Source: Salinisphaera sp. | GTDB taxonomy: Bacteria; Pseudomonadota; Gammaproteobacteria; Nevskiales; Salinisphaeraceae | Assembly: GCF_002729955.1 (NCBI RefSeq) | Contig: NZ_PBYA01000042.1 | Span: 30,604 to 94,603 of the forward strand | DNA length: 64,000 nucleotides | Direction: 5' to 3' | Part shown: in pieces, positions 38,719-47,019 of the stretch | Position numbering within the stretch: the stretch's first letter is position 1 | Layout of the letters: every line of letters starts with the position of its first letter | Translations under genes and position numbers: made by a program | Notes under the pieces: generated by a model | Database searches by the model: none | The model's input: the letters and a program-made list of their open reading frames with translations, nothing else | Told to the model about the DNA's origin: nothing

Positions 38719-40329
38719 ATGAATCGACGTAATCTGTTGAAGGCATCGCTGGCGTTGACCGCCCTCGGGCTGCCCGCCTTCCCCGCATTTGCACAGGGTG
38801 CGAGAACCGATCCACGCGGCGAGCCGTTCGATTTCGATCGCCTCAAGCAGCGCGCCAAGGAACTCGCCGGGCGGCCCTACCAGGACAATGCGGTAACGCT
38901 GCCGCCCACGCTGGCCAATCTCGAGCCGCTGAAATATCAGCAGATTCAGTACGATCCGAAATACGCCATCTGGCGCGACGCGCCCGAGACCGACATGAGC
39001 CTGCGTTTTTTCCATGTCGGCATGCAGTTCAATCTGCCCGTGCGCATGCACGTGATCGACCCGGATACCCAGCAGGCCCACGAAGTGCATTTCGACCCGA
39101 AGCGCTTCAGCTACGAAGGCTCGGGCGTCGATCAGGCCCAGCTCGAGGGGCACGATTTCGGCTATGCCGGCTTCAAGCTCATGCGCGATAACGACGCCAA
39201 CGCCAGCCATGAGGCCGGCGCCTTTCTGGGCGCGAGTTATTTCCGCTTTCTCGACAAGAACAACCAGTACGGCATTTCCGCCCGCGGCCTGGCGATCGAT
39301 ACCGCCACCGAGCAGACCGAGGAATTCCCCGATTTCGTGGCATTCTGGTTCGAGCAGCCGCACGACGACCAGCAGGCCATCGTCTATGCGCTGCTTGATT
39401 CGCCGGCGGTTGCCGGCGCCTATCGCTTCAAGATCGACCTGACCGCCGACGGCACGGTCATGGACGTGGATATGGAGCTGCATACCCGCCATCAGATCGG
39501 GCGTCTGGGTATTGCCCCCATGACCAGCATGTTCCTCAAGGGCACCAGCCAGGCCCAGGCCCGGGATACGATCCATCCCCAGGTACACGATTCCGACCGC
39601 CTGGAAATGTGGCGCGGCAACGGCGAATGGGTGTGCCGGCCGCTGTTCAACCCCAAGACCCTGCAATACAACGCCTTCCCCGACGAGAATCCGCGCGGCT
39701 TCGGTCTGGTGCAGCACGATCACGATTTCGACAACTATCGCGACGACGTGGCCTGGTACAACCGGCGCCCGAGCCTGTGGGTGGAACCGACCAGCGACTG
39801 GGGCGCCGGCCAGATCGCGCTGTTCGAGCTGCCCACCGTTGGCGAAACGGTCGACAACATCGGCGCGTTCTGGATTCCCGACGAACCGGTGACGGGCAAT
39901 CAGCAGCTCAACTTCAGCTACAAGCTCTACTGGCTGCCGCTGCCACCGGTCGCGCCCACGCTGGCCCAGGTGGAAAAGACCTGGTCGGGCATGGGCAACG
40001 TGCCGGAAGGCTGGATTCCGGGCGATCGCTCGCCCTCGGAGTATGCGCGCCGCTTCGCGGTGGACTTCGTCGGCGACCCGCTCGACGATCTGCCCGACGA
40101 CACTCAGGTGGAAGTTCAGGTGGAAGTCTCGCGCGGCAAACTCGGCATGGTGCAGGCCCGGCGCTTCGAACCGATCCAGGGCTATCGCGCCATCTTCGAC
40201 TGGGTCCCCGAAAGCCAATCCGATGAAGCCGTGTCGATCCGGCTGTATCTGCGCGCCGGCGACCGCCCGCTGACCGAAACCTGGCTCTATCAGTGGGTAC
40301 CGCCGAAGTCCGACGAACGCTACTATTAG
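38719..40329 (+). CDS. opgD: Glucans biosynthesis protein D (Tat-exported)
   Basis: This is a 536-residue MdoG-family protein. The N-terminus MNRRNLLKASLALTALG is a Tat-like signal (RR-N-L-L) ending at FPAFAQG near residue 30; Tat export is characteristic of OpgD. The MdoG domain runs FDFDRLKQRAKELAGRPYQ to LTETWLYQWVP. It is clearly paralogous to OpgG at 1991-3766, for example in DFGYAGFKLM and YGISARGLAIDT. Characterised OpgD acts on beta-1,2-glucans and limits chain length. It is followed by the DUF4105/Lnb-like gene at 55 bp. Confidence 0.93.
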   Translation: MNRRNLLKASLALTALGLPAFPAFAQGARTDPRGEPFDFDRLKQRAKELAGRPYQDNAVTLPPTLANLEPLKYQQIQYDPKYAIWRDAPETDMSLRFFHVGMQFNLPVRMHVIDPDTQQAHEVHFDPKRFSYEGSGVDQAQLEGHDFGYAGFKLMRDNDANASHEAGAFLGASYFRFLDKNNQYGISARGLAIDTATEQTEEFPDFVAFWFEQPHDDQQAIVYALLDSPAVAGAYRFKIDLTADGTVMDVDMELHTRHQIGRLGIAPMTSMFLKGTSQAQARDTIHPQVHDSDRLEMWRGNGEWVCRPLFNPKTLQYNAFPDENPRGFGLVQHDHDFDNYRDDVAWYNRRPSLWVEPTSDWGAGQIALFELPTVGETVDNIGAFWIPDEPVTGNQQLNFSYKLYWLPLPPVAPTLAQVEKTWSGMGNVPEGWIPGDRSPSEYARRFAVDFVGDPLDDLPDDTQVEVQVEVSRGKLGMVQARRFEPIQGYRAIFDWVPESQSDEAVSIRLYLRAGDRPLTETWLYQWVPPKSDERYY

Positions 40330-40384
40330 GGGCCGGCATCTCCCATCGGCCACGAAGTAAAGCCCAGCGCCTGCGCGTTTCGCC

Positions 40385-41437
40385 ATGAAGACGCTGCTTT
40401 TGTCGCTGCTATGGCGGGTGCCGCTGGCGCTGGCGGTGCTGCTGGCCGGCGGCTGGGGCGTGCTCGCGCTTTATTTTCGTGGCCCCGAAAACCTGGCGCT
40501 GCGCCTGCTGTTGATCGCACTCTGGCTGCTGCCTGCCCTGGCAGCGCTCACCAGCATCGCGCAGGCCCGCTCGGGGCCTTGGACGCTGGCCGGGCCGGCC
40601 CTGTTCGCCTTTGCCGCGCTGGTGCTGGCCCTGTGGTGGCATACGATCACGCCCAGCCACGATCGCGACTGGGCGCCCGATGTGGCCCGCCTGCTGCACG
40701 CCACCCGCGACGGCGATATCGTCACCCTCGAAAACGTGCGCAACTTCGAATGGCGCACCCGGCAGGATTTCGATGCCCGCTGGGAAACCCGCCAGTACGA
40801 CCTGTCGGAACTGGAGAGCGCCGACCTGATCGTGTCCTACTGGATGGGGCCGACGATCGCCCATACGCTGGTCAGCTTCGGCTTTACCGACGGTCGTCAC
40901 CTGGTGTTCTCGGTTGAAGTCCGACGCACCCGCGGGCAGAGCTTTTCGGCCATCGGCGGTTTCTTTCGCCAATCCGAACTGGTGCTGGTGGCCGCCGACG
41001 AGCGCGACATCATCCGTACGCGCAGCAATGCCCGCGGCGAATCGGTCTATCTCTATTCGGTCGCACTCTCGCCGGCGGCCATGCGTTCGTTGTTCGAAGC
41101 CTATCTCGACGAAGCCGACCAGCTCGAAGACGCGCCGCGCTTCTACAACACGCTGACTTCCAATTGCACGACCATCGTCTACGACATGGTCAAACGCATT
41201 GTGCCGGGCCTGCCCTGGGATTACCGACTGCTGGCCTCCGGCCATCTGCCCGACTACATCTACGACCTGGGCGCGCTGAATACCGACTACCCCCTGGCCG
41301 AACTCGAGCGCCGCGGCCATATCAATGCCCGGGCCATCGCCTCCGACGCTAACGGCCATTCAACGTCCGGGTTCTCGGAGGCCATTCGCCAGGGCCTGCC
41401 CCAGGCCCGCGTCGATCGCGCCGACAGCAGCCGCTAA
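40385..41437 (+). CDS. DUF4105 / Lnb N-terminal-domain membrane protein
   Basis: The 350-residue protein has three N-terminal hydrophobic segments (residues about 5-95). A periplasmic DUF4105 domain follows: DIVTLENVRNFEWRTRQDF, SYWMGPTIAHTLVSFGF, HLVFSVEVRRTRGQSFSAIGGFFRQ and YNTLTSNCTTIVYDMV. The Cys in NCTT near residue 260 and the upstream His of AHTLVSFGF are the likely catalytic residues. The domain is the one found in Lnb, a lipoprotein N-acylating enzyme of Gram-positive bacteria, but the Gram-negative members have no settled role. It is probably co-transcribed with opgD. Confidence 0.85.
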   Translation: MKTLLLSLLWRVPLALAVLLAGGWGVLALYFRGPENLALRLLLIALWLLPALAALTSIAQARSGPWTLAGPALFAFAALVLALWWHTITPSHDRDWAPDVARLLHATRDGDIVTLENVRNFEWRTRQDFDARWETRQYDLSELESADLIVSYWMGPTIAHTLVSFGFTDGRHLVFSVEVRRTRGQSFSAIGGFFRQSELVLVAADERDIIRTRSNARGESVYLYSVALSPAAMRSLFEAYLDEADQLEDAPRFYNTLTSNCTTIVYDMVKRIVPGLPWDYRLLASGHLPDYIYDLGALNTDYPLAELERRGHINARAIASDANGHSTSGFSEAIRQGLPQARVDRADSSR

Positions 41438-41447
41438 AGCGCTGGCT

Positions 41448-42626
41448 CTATCGCGTTTTCGCAGCGCCGGGCTCGCTCAGGTCGGCGGCGCCGCGAACCG
41501 CATCCCGCCCGGCCTGTTTGGCCCTGTACATCGCCGCGTCCGCGTTCTGAATGAGCGTATCGATCTGGGGCGTCTGGTCGGCGACCGGACGATCGCTGGC
41601 CACGCCGATACTGACCGTGATCTGCAGCGCGCGCCCGTCTTCGAGCCCCGCATCAAACGACTTGTCACGCACCGCGCATCGTATGCGCTCGGCCGCGATC
41701 AGGGCCGCACGATGGGAGGTTTCGGGCATGAGCACGAGGAACTCCTCGCCGCCATAGCGTGCCATGAGGTCGATCCCGCGCATGTCCTGCGCGATCGCCT
41801 CGGCTACATGACACAGCGCCGCATCGCCGACGACGTGGCCATAGGTGTCGTTGATGCGCTTGAAGTGATCGATATCGATGAACAGCAGGCTCAGCCGACG
41901 CTGGCTGCGACGATGGGTTTCGAGAATGCGTTCGCTCTCGATGAAAAAGCGCCGCCGGTTGGCCAGACCGGTCAATTCGTCCGTCACCACCAGCCGTTCC
42001 ACGTACCCGCGATAGACCGATACCCGCCAATAGAGGTATTCACAGAGCAGCTGGATACCCACGACCGGCACGAAACACATCCAGACATAGGCGTTGTAGA
42101 TGCCCCAATCGAGCCCGGCGCTGACACCCAGCGGCGCCACTACCATGGGGAAAACCGAAATCAGGCCGAGGATCGAAACCGCGAAACGGATCGACTGCCC
42201 GACCAGCAGGAACGGCATGAAGATGAAAAAGTAGAGAAAGCCGCCGATGCCGTATTCGGCGCCGTGCTCCAGACGCGACAGCACGAGAATGAACGTCAGC
42301 GACACCACCAGGGGCATGCATACGGCCGCGATCCTCGCCAGCGGCGCCCGAATATCGTTCCAGCTCGCCGCGAGCCAGACAAACAGCGCCAGCGATTCGA
42401 TAAGCCGCAGCCCGATCGCGTGCCGAGCGTTGACGGGGTCGATCGCATGGTCCCAGATCACGGTCGTGCAGAGGAACACGCCGGTAATCAACAGCGAAAC
42501 CCGGGTGAACAAACGAAAGTCGTTCGCCTTCGCGACGAGATAATCCGCACGATGAACATGGCGTAGCCATTGCACGAGCCCACGCCACCCGGCAGCCCCC
42601 TGCTCGATTCGACCGTCCTGGCCCAT
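41448..42626 (-). CDS. Membrane-bound diguanylate cyclase (GGDEF)
   Basis: This enzyme makes cyclic di-GMP. I prefer the ATG at 42626 (MGQDGRIEQGAAGW; 392 residues). The ATG at 42683 would put a dispersed repeat inside the coding region. Six predicted membrane helices (about residues 45-205) are followed by a GGDEF domain: DELTGLANRRRFF near residue 220, FIDIDHFKRINDTYGH, and an active site RYGGEEFLVLMP near residue 310. The RGID just before it is an intact RxxD inhibitory site. The N-terminal part is a MASE-like sensor of unknown signal. Confidence 0.92.
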   Translation of the reverse strand: MGQDGRIEQGAAGWRGLVQWLRHVHRADYLVAKANDFRLFTRVSLLITGVFLCTTVIWDHAIDPVNARHAIGLRLIESLALFVWLAASWNDIRAPLARIAAVCMPLVVSLTFILVLSRLEHGAEYGIGGFLYFFIFMPFLLVGQSIRFAVSILGLISVFPMVVAPLGVSAGLDWGIYNAYVWMCFVPVVGIQLLCEYLYWRVSVYRGYVERLVVTDELTGLANRRRFFIESERILETHRRSQRRLSLLFIDIDHFKRINDTYGHVVGDAALCHVAEAIAQDMRGIDLMARYGGEEFLVLMPETSHRAALIAAERIRCAVRDKSFDAGLEDGRALQITVSIGVASDRPVADQTPQIDTLIQNADAAMYRAKQAGRDAVRGAADLSEPGAAKTR

Positions 42627-42670
42627 GCCCGCTCCCCGTGCTGCCGCCTGCTCGGCCGGCCGACCCCGAT

Positions 42671-42736
42671 ATTGATCCAGCACCCAAACAGCTGACCGGG
42701 GCCGCTGTTTTCAACGCAGCCGTCGGCTGCGGCGAG
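42671..42736 (-). repeat. Dispersed palindromic repeat, copy 3
   Basis: On the minus strand a hairpin GCAGCCG-A-CGGCTGC is followed by TTGAAAACAGC, GGTCAGCTGTTT and GGTGCTGGATCAAT. It aligns along its length with copy 1 (15224-15341, minus its insertion). In the first hairpin a G-C pair of copy 1 is replaced by A-T on both sides, a paired change. Confidence 0.75.
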
Positions 42737-42839
42737 CATATCCACATACCCGCCTGAGCAGCCCGAACGCCATCTATTCTTATACTGGGTCCGTCATTCT
42801 AAACAAAGACGATAACCGACCCGTGCTACGCGAAATCGC

Positions 42840-43352
42840 TCAGTCGGTGGCCGAGGACTCGACGAGACGCTTGTACATGACCAGCGCATCGACCTCGCCC
42901 TGCGTGGGATGACGAAATGCGCCGGCCAGCCGGCCGGCGATATCGAAACCGTGGCGCTGCCAGAGCCGCACCGCGCCGGTGTTCGTGGCCACCACCAGGT
43001 TGTACTGCATGGCCCGAAAGCCCAGCGCAATCGCCTCGCGCTGGGAATGCTCGCAGAGCTGGCCGGCCACACCCTGGCCCCGGACATCGCGGGCCACGAT
43101 ATAGCCGCAGTTGCAGACGTGGTTGCCGCCGCCGGGCTGGTTGAACTTGAGGAAATAGCTGCCGAGGACTCGCCCGTCGGCGGCGTTCACGGCCACGAAG
43201 GTGGCAAGCGGCTTGCCCATCCAGAAGGCGTATGCCTCGTCTTCCTCGATATCCACGGCCACGGCATAGGTTTCGCCGGCACGAAACACCGGCTCGATGA
43301 TCGCCCAGATCGCAGGCCAGTCTTCGGGCTTGGCTCGACGTATGGCGGTCAT
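42840..43352 (-). CDS. GNAT family N-acetyltransferase
   Basis: The 170-residue protein from the ATG at 43352 (MTAIRRAKPEDWPAIWAIIE) has the GNAT fold. The acetyl-CoA-binding motif A is YIVARDVRGQGVAGQLCEHSQ near residue 90 (R-G-x-G-x-A/G). It is followed by VVATNTGAVRLWQRHGFDIAG and an EVDALVMYK end. The acceptor is unknown. It overlaps the upstream thioesterase gene as ATGA, so the two are translationally coupled. Confidence 0.9.
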   Translation of the reverse strand: MTAIRRAKPEDWPAIWAIIEPVFRAGETYAVAVDIEEDEAYAFWMGKPLATFVAVNAADGRVLGSYFLKFNQPGGGNHVCNCGYIVARDVRGQGVAGQLCEHSQREAIALGFRAMQYNLVVATNTGAVRLWQRHGFDIAGRLAGAFRHPTQGEVDALVMYKRLVESSATD

Positions 43353-43804
43353 GGCGAACCGGTATCGCCGGCATGATCGATCACCACCCCCGGCGCGCCC
43401 TGTTCGAAGCGCTCGCGCAGATCGTCGGGGATCGGGGTCTTGGCCAGCGGCTCGCCGCTCATCATCACGTAGACCGCCTCGGCGCGGCATACCGGCGTGT
43501 CGTCGGCGGCGCGCACGATCTCGAAGCCGATGGTGAACGACGTGTGCCCGAGCCGGATCGCTTCCACCCGCGCTTCCAGTACTTCGTCGAAATGGGCCGG
43601 GCCCTGCCATTCCAGGGTGAGCTTGACCACCTGATTGTCGAGCCCGCGCGCCAGCAGGGCGAGATAGTCGCGCCCCAGCGCACGCATGAACTCGGTCATG
43701 GCGAGGTCGACATAGTCCGCATAGCGGGCGTTGAAAACCACGCGTTGGGCGTCGCATTCGTTGTAGCGCACGCGAAATCGGTAGCGAAAAGGCATCGAAG
43801 ACAT
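43349..43804 (-). CDS. Acyl-CoA thioesterase (4-hydroxybenzoyl-CoA thioesterase/YbgC-like)
   Basis: This hotdog-fold thioesterase has 151 residues from the ATG at 43804 (MSSMPFRYRFRVRYNECDAQ). The catalytic signature of the 4HBT group, ECDAQRVVFNARYADYVDLA, contains the active-site Asp at residue 18. WQGPAHFDEVLEARVEAIRLGHTSF follows. Overlap with the GNAT gene indicates a two-gene operon; the acyl substrate is not evident. Confidence 0.9.
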   Translation of the reverse strand: MSSMPFRYRFRVRYNECDAQRVVFNARYADYVDLAMTEFMRALGRDYLALLARGLDNQVVKLTLEWQGPAHFDEVLEARVEAIRLGHTSFTIGFEIVRAADDTPVCRAEAVYVMMSGEPLAKTPIPDDLRERFEQGAPGVVIDHAGDTGSP

Positions 43805-43941
43805 GGCGATGAACAAACCAAAAAAAATCAGAGTACCCGTACTTGAGCACGGCCGGATGTCGGCGCAGACTGCGGGCAACTCATACCGGCGCGCAGATTA
43901 TCAGGCCCGACCGGTCGACGCAGGCCCCTACGAGCACTGCC

Positions 43942-44490
43942 ATGAACGATACCCACCGCAACGCCACCGCCCCGAACGTCGCCGACGAAACCCCCGAGCG
44001 GCTGTTCTTCGACGACGACGGCCGTACGCCCAACAGCGCCTACCCGGTGCTGCGCTATCGCGGCATCGACACGCATCACGCCTCGCCGGCCGAGGCGCTC
44101 GAACAACGCTTCGCGCGCAATGGCTGGCCGCCCCAATGGCGCGGCGGCGTGTTCGACTATCACCACTACCACAGCCGTGCGCACGAAACGCTGGGCGTGG
44201 CGGGCGGCACGGCCACGCTCGTTCTGGGCGGCGAGAACGGCCGCGATATCGATATCCGCGCGGGCGACGTGCTGGTGCTGCCCGCGGGCACCGGCCATTG
44301 TCGACGCCGCGCCAGCGACGATTTCCTGCTCGTGGCCGCCTACCCGCCGGACCAGCAGGACTGGGATCTGTGCCGACCCGAGGACACCGATATCGCCACC
44401 GCCCGTGCCACCATCGCCGCACTCGCCCGCCCGGACAGCGACCCCGTGGGCGGGCCGAACGGCGCGTTGACGGCATACTGGCACGACTAG
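43942..44490 (+). CDS. Cupin domain protein (YjlB-like)
   Basis: The 182-residue protein from the ATG at 43942 (MNDTHRNATAPNVADETP) carries a single cupin. Motif 1 is FDYHHYHSRAHETLGVAGG, with the His cluster that would hold a metal. Motif 2 is GDVLVLPAGTGHCRR. The ending AAYPPDQQDWDLCR is typical of the YjlB group. No substrate is known. It is followed by the nitronate monooxygenase gene after 24 bp. Confidence 0.82.
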   Translation: MNDTHRNATAPNVADETPERLFFDDDGRTPNSAYPVLRYRGIDTHHASPAEALEQRFARNGWPPQWRGGVFDYHHYHSRAHETLGVAGGTATLVLGGENGRDIDIRAGDVLVLPAGTGHCRRRASDDFLLVAAYPPDQQDWDLCRPEDTDIATARATIAALARPDSDPVGGPNGALTAYWHD

Positions 44491-44514
44491 AACGCAACCT
44501 ACGGAGTACAGGCA

Positions 44515-45579
44515 ATGAGCTGGCAGACCGAGCTGACCACCCGGCTGGGCATCGACCATCCCATTATCCAGGCACCCATGGCCGGCGGCACGACCACCCC
44601 AGCACTGGTCGCCGCGGTATCCAATGCCGGCGGCCTGGGCTCGATCGGCGCCGGCTATATGCCGCCCGACGCCCTGGCCGAGGCGATCGCCGACACGAAG
44701 CAGGCAACGCAGAAGCCGTTCGCGGTGAACCTGTTCATTCCACAGCCGTTTGAGGTTGATGAGGATCGTATCGAACAGGCCAACGCCCGGCTCGACGCGT
44801 TCCGCGAAGAACTGGGCCTTGCGCGCCCGGCCGCGCCTGCACGCTATGCGCCGGATTTCGATGCCCAGTTCGAGGCCATCGTCGAGGCCGGCGTGTCCGT
44901 ATTCAGCTCCACCTTCGGCGCGCTCGATCAGGCGCATATACAGGCACTGCAAAGCCGCGGCACCTGCGTGATCGGTACCGCCACCACGGTGGCCGAAGCC
45001 CGTGCACTGGCCGCCGACGGCGTGGACATGATCGTGGCCCAGGGCAGCGACGCCGGCGGGCATCGCGGCACGTTCATCGCGAGCGCCGAACAGTCGATGG
45101 TCGGCACGCTGTCGCTGGTGCCGCAGATCGTCGATGCTGTGAACGTGCCCGTGATCGCCTCCGGCGGCATCATGGACGGGCGCGGCATGGCTGCCTGTCG
45201 CATGCTGGGCGCGGCCGGCGTACAGATGGGCAGCGCCTTTCTGACCTGCAGCGAAAGCGGCGCCAAACCGGCACACAAGAAGGCATTGCTCGAAGCAGGC
45301 GAGCGCCCCACTGCGGTGACCCGCGCTTTCTCCGGCAAGGCCGCGCGCGGGCTGAACAACCGTTTCATCGAAGAAATGGCGCCGATCGAGGCCAGCCTGC
45401 CGGATTATCCGGTACACAACGCCTGGACCAAGGATATTCGCGCCGCCGCCGGCCAGGCCGATCGCGACGCATTCATGTCGCTCTGGGCCGGTCAGGCAGC
45501 GAGTCTGGCCCGCACCATGGGCGCCGCCGAACTCGTCGACACGCTCATGCGTGAATACGATGCCTGTGTCCGCTCATAG
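44515..45579 (+). CDS. Nitronate monooxygenase family flavoprotein
   Basis: The 354-residue FMN-dependent TIM-barrel enzyme oxidises alkyl nitronates such as propionate 3-nitronate. It begins with TTRLGIDHPIIQAPMAGG and NAGGLGSIGAGYM. The phosphate-binding and catalytic segment is VAQGSDAGGHRGTF near residue 178, with the candidate catalytic His. IASGGIMDGRGMAACRMLGAAGVQMGSAF follows near residue 216. It is likely co-transcribed with the cupin gene. Confidence 0.9.
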   Translation: MSWQTELTTRLGIDHPIIQAPMAGGTTTPALVAAVSNAGGLGSIGAGYMPPDALAEAIADTKQATQKPFAVNLFIPQPFEVDEDRIEQANARLDAFREELGLARPAAPARYAPDFDAQFEAIVEAGVSVFSSTFGALDQAHIQALQSRGTCVIGTATTVAEARALAADGVDMIVAQGSDAGGHRGTFIASAEQSMVGTLSLVPQIVDAVNVPVIASGGIMDGRGMAACRMLGAAGVQMGSAFLTCSESGAKPAHKKALLEAGERPTAVTRAFSGKAARGLNNRFIEEMAPIEASLPDYPVHNAWTKDIRAAAGQADRDAFMSLWAGQAASLARTMGAAELVDTLMREYDACVRS

Positions 45580-45639
45580 CGGCGCGGAACAAATGTTTCA
45601 CAAGAAACGTCGACAGAACAGCGCCTTGAGAGAACCTGA

Positions 45640-46125
45640 ATGATCGATACGCAAGAACGCCCGTATCTGGAACGCTGCCTGGCGCTTGCCGAACAGGCCC
45701 TGGATGCGGGCGACGAACCGTTCGGCTCGGTGCTGGTGGACGGCCGGGGCCGGGTACGCGCCGAAGACCGCAACCGCATCGCCGAAGGCCCGGGCGATGC
45801 CACCCGCCACCCGGAGTTCGCGCTGGCACGCTGGGCCGCCGAGCATATGAGCGCGGACGAACGCGCAGCGAGCACGGTCTATACCTCCGGCGAACACTGT
45901 CCAATGTGTGCAGCGGCCCATGCCTGGGTCGGGCTGGGCCGTATCGTCTATGCCAGCAGCTCGAATCAGCTGGTCGCTTGGCTCGATGAACTGGGCGCAG
46001 CAAAGCCGCCGGTCACGCCGCGCCCCATCCACGAGATCGCGCCCGATGTGCTCGTCGCCGGCCCGGTGCCGGATCTGGCCGAGCGAGTCCAGGCACTGCA
46101 CGCACGCCGCCACGCCGGCGGCTAG
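45640..46125 (+). CDS. Nucleoside/cytidine deaminase-family protein
   Basis: The 161-residue zinc deaminase has the metal-binding HxE as HPEFAL near residue 54 (usual HAE) and CxxC as EHCPMCAAA near residue 87 (usual EPCPMC). The surrounding EPFGSVLVDGRGRVRAEDRNR and AWVGLGRIVYASSSNQL place it near TadA/guanine deaminases. It is not the tRNA adenosine deaminase itself, because it lacks that family's C-terminal features. The substrate is unknown. Confidence 0.85.
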   Translation: MIDTQERPYLERCLALAEQALDAGDEPFGSVLVDGRGRVRAEDRNRIAEGPGDATRHPEFALARWAAEHMSADERAASTVYTSGEHCPMCAAAHAWVGLGRIVYASSSNQLVAWLDELGAAKPPVTPRPIHEIAPDVLVAGPVPDLAERVQALHARRHAGG

Positions 46126-46137
46126 TACGCATCGGGC

Positions 46138-46938
46138 CTAGCCTTTTTCGTTGAACATCTGGATACGCCCGCCATCGACCACCAGGTCGTGGCCGTTGAC
46201 GAACCCGGCCTCGTCGCTGGCCAGAAAGACGGCGGCGTTGGCGATATCCACGGCATAGCCCGAGCGCGGCAGCGGCGTGGCCTGGGCAAGATTGTTCGTG
46301 AGCTTGTCGAGCTTGGCGGCGTTTTCTTCCTCGGAGAGCGTCTGTGCCCGGGCCGAGCCGCCCCAGAAGATCGGCGTGGCGATCGCACCCGGGGAGATCG
46401 CGTTCACGCGAATGCCGTAGGCGCCCAGTTCCACACTGGCGATACGGGTGAAATGCGCGGCCGCGGCCTTGGCGCCGGAGTAGAGATAACCGCCCTGGTT
46501 GAGCCGGTGAGCGGCAATGCTGGCGTTGTTGATGATGCTGCCGCTGCCTTGCTCTTTCATCACCCGCGCGGCGTGCTTGATGCCGAAGGCCACGCTGCCG
46601 GCCAGCAGGCGCATGAAATGATCGAAGCTGGCCTCGTCGATGGTTTCGGCGGTACTGCGCTCGCCAGCACCGGCGTTGTTGAACAGGCAATCCAGCCGGC
46701 CGAAGCGCTCGACCGTGGCATCGACGAGCGCCGCCATTTCGTCTTCGTTGCTGACATCGGTGCGCGTAAAGGCGACCCGCTCGCCCAGTTCGGCGGCCAG
46801 GGCTTCGCCCTTGTCCACGCTGCGCGCGGCGAGCATGAGCGTCGCGCCTTCCTCGGCAAAGCGGCGGGCCGTGGCCTCGCCGATACCGCTGGTGGCGCCG
46901 GTGATGATAGCGATCTTGTTTTCCAGGCGTGCAGTCAT
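46138..46938 (-). CDS. Short-chain dehydrogenase/reductase
   Basis: This NAD(P)-dependent SDR has 266 residues from the ATG at 46938 (MTARLENKIAIITGATSG). The coenzyme motif is TGATSGIGEATARRFAEEG near residue 13, NNAG is at about residue 90, and the active site is Ser (NNASIAAHR) with YLYSGAKAAA (YxxxK) near residue 155. The C-terminus NGHDLVVDGG is typical. The substrate is unknown. It is convergent with the deaminase gene and has a terminator upstream that ends the TAXI gene. Confidence 0.93.
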   Translation of the reverse strand: MTARLENKIAIITGATSGIGEATARRFAEEGATLMLAARSVDKGEALAAELGERVAFTRTDVSNEDEMAALVDATVERFGRLDCLFNNAGAGERSTAETIDEASFDHFMRLLAGSVAFGIKHAARVMKEQGSGSIINNASIAAHRLNQGGYLYSGAKAAAAHFTRIASVELGAYGIRVNAISPGAIATPIFWGGSARAQTLSEEENAAKLDKLTNNLAQATPLPRSGYAVDIANAAVFLASDEAGFVNGHDLVVDGGRIQMFNEKG

Positions 46939-46962
46939 GTCGGTTGTTTCCTTATCGACGAC

Positions 46963-46997
46963 AAAACGCCCGCCGGTTGCCACCGCACGGGCGTTTT
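46963..46997 (-). terminator. Intrinsic terminator of the TAXI-family gene
   Basis: AAAACGCCCG and CGGGCGTTTT pair around a 15-nt loop, giving a stem followed by TTTTGT on the minus strand. It lies 23 bp past the stop of the gene at 47020-48165 and before the SDR start. Confidence 0.85.
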
Positions 46998-47019
46998 GCC
47001 GAGCTTTCGTCGGTTGGCG

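Noticed and set aside
38524..40386. 620-codon minus-strand frame opposite opgD
   Set aside because: Antisense shadow of a well-recognised MdoG-family gene.
45593..45608. parS-like inverted sequence TGTTTCACAAGAAACG
   Set aside because: The central CG of the ParB site (CACGTG) is replaced by AA and the last base differs; ParB depends on the centre. No true parS was seen in the window.
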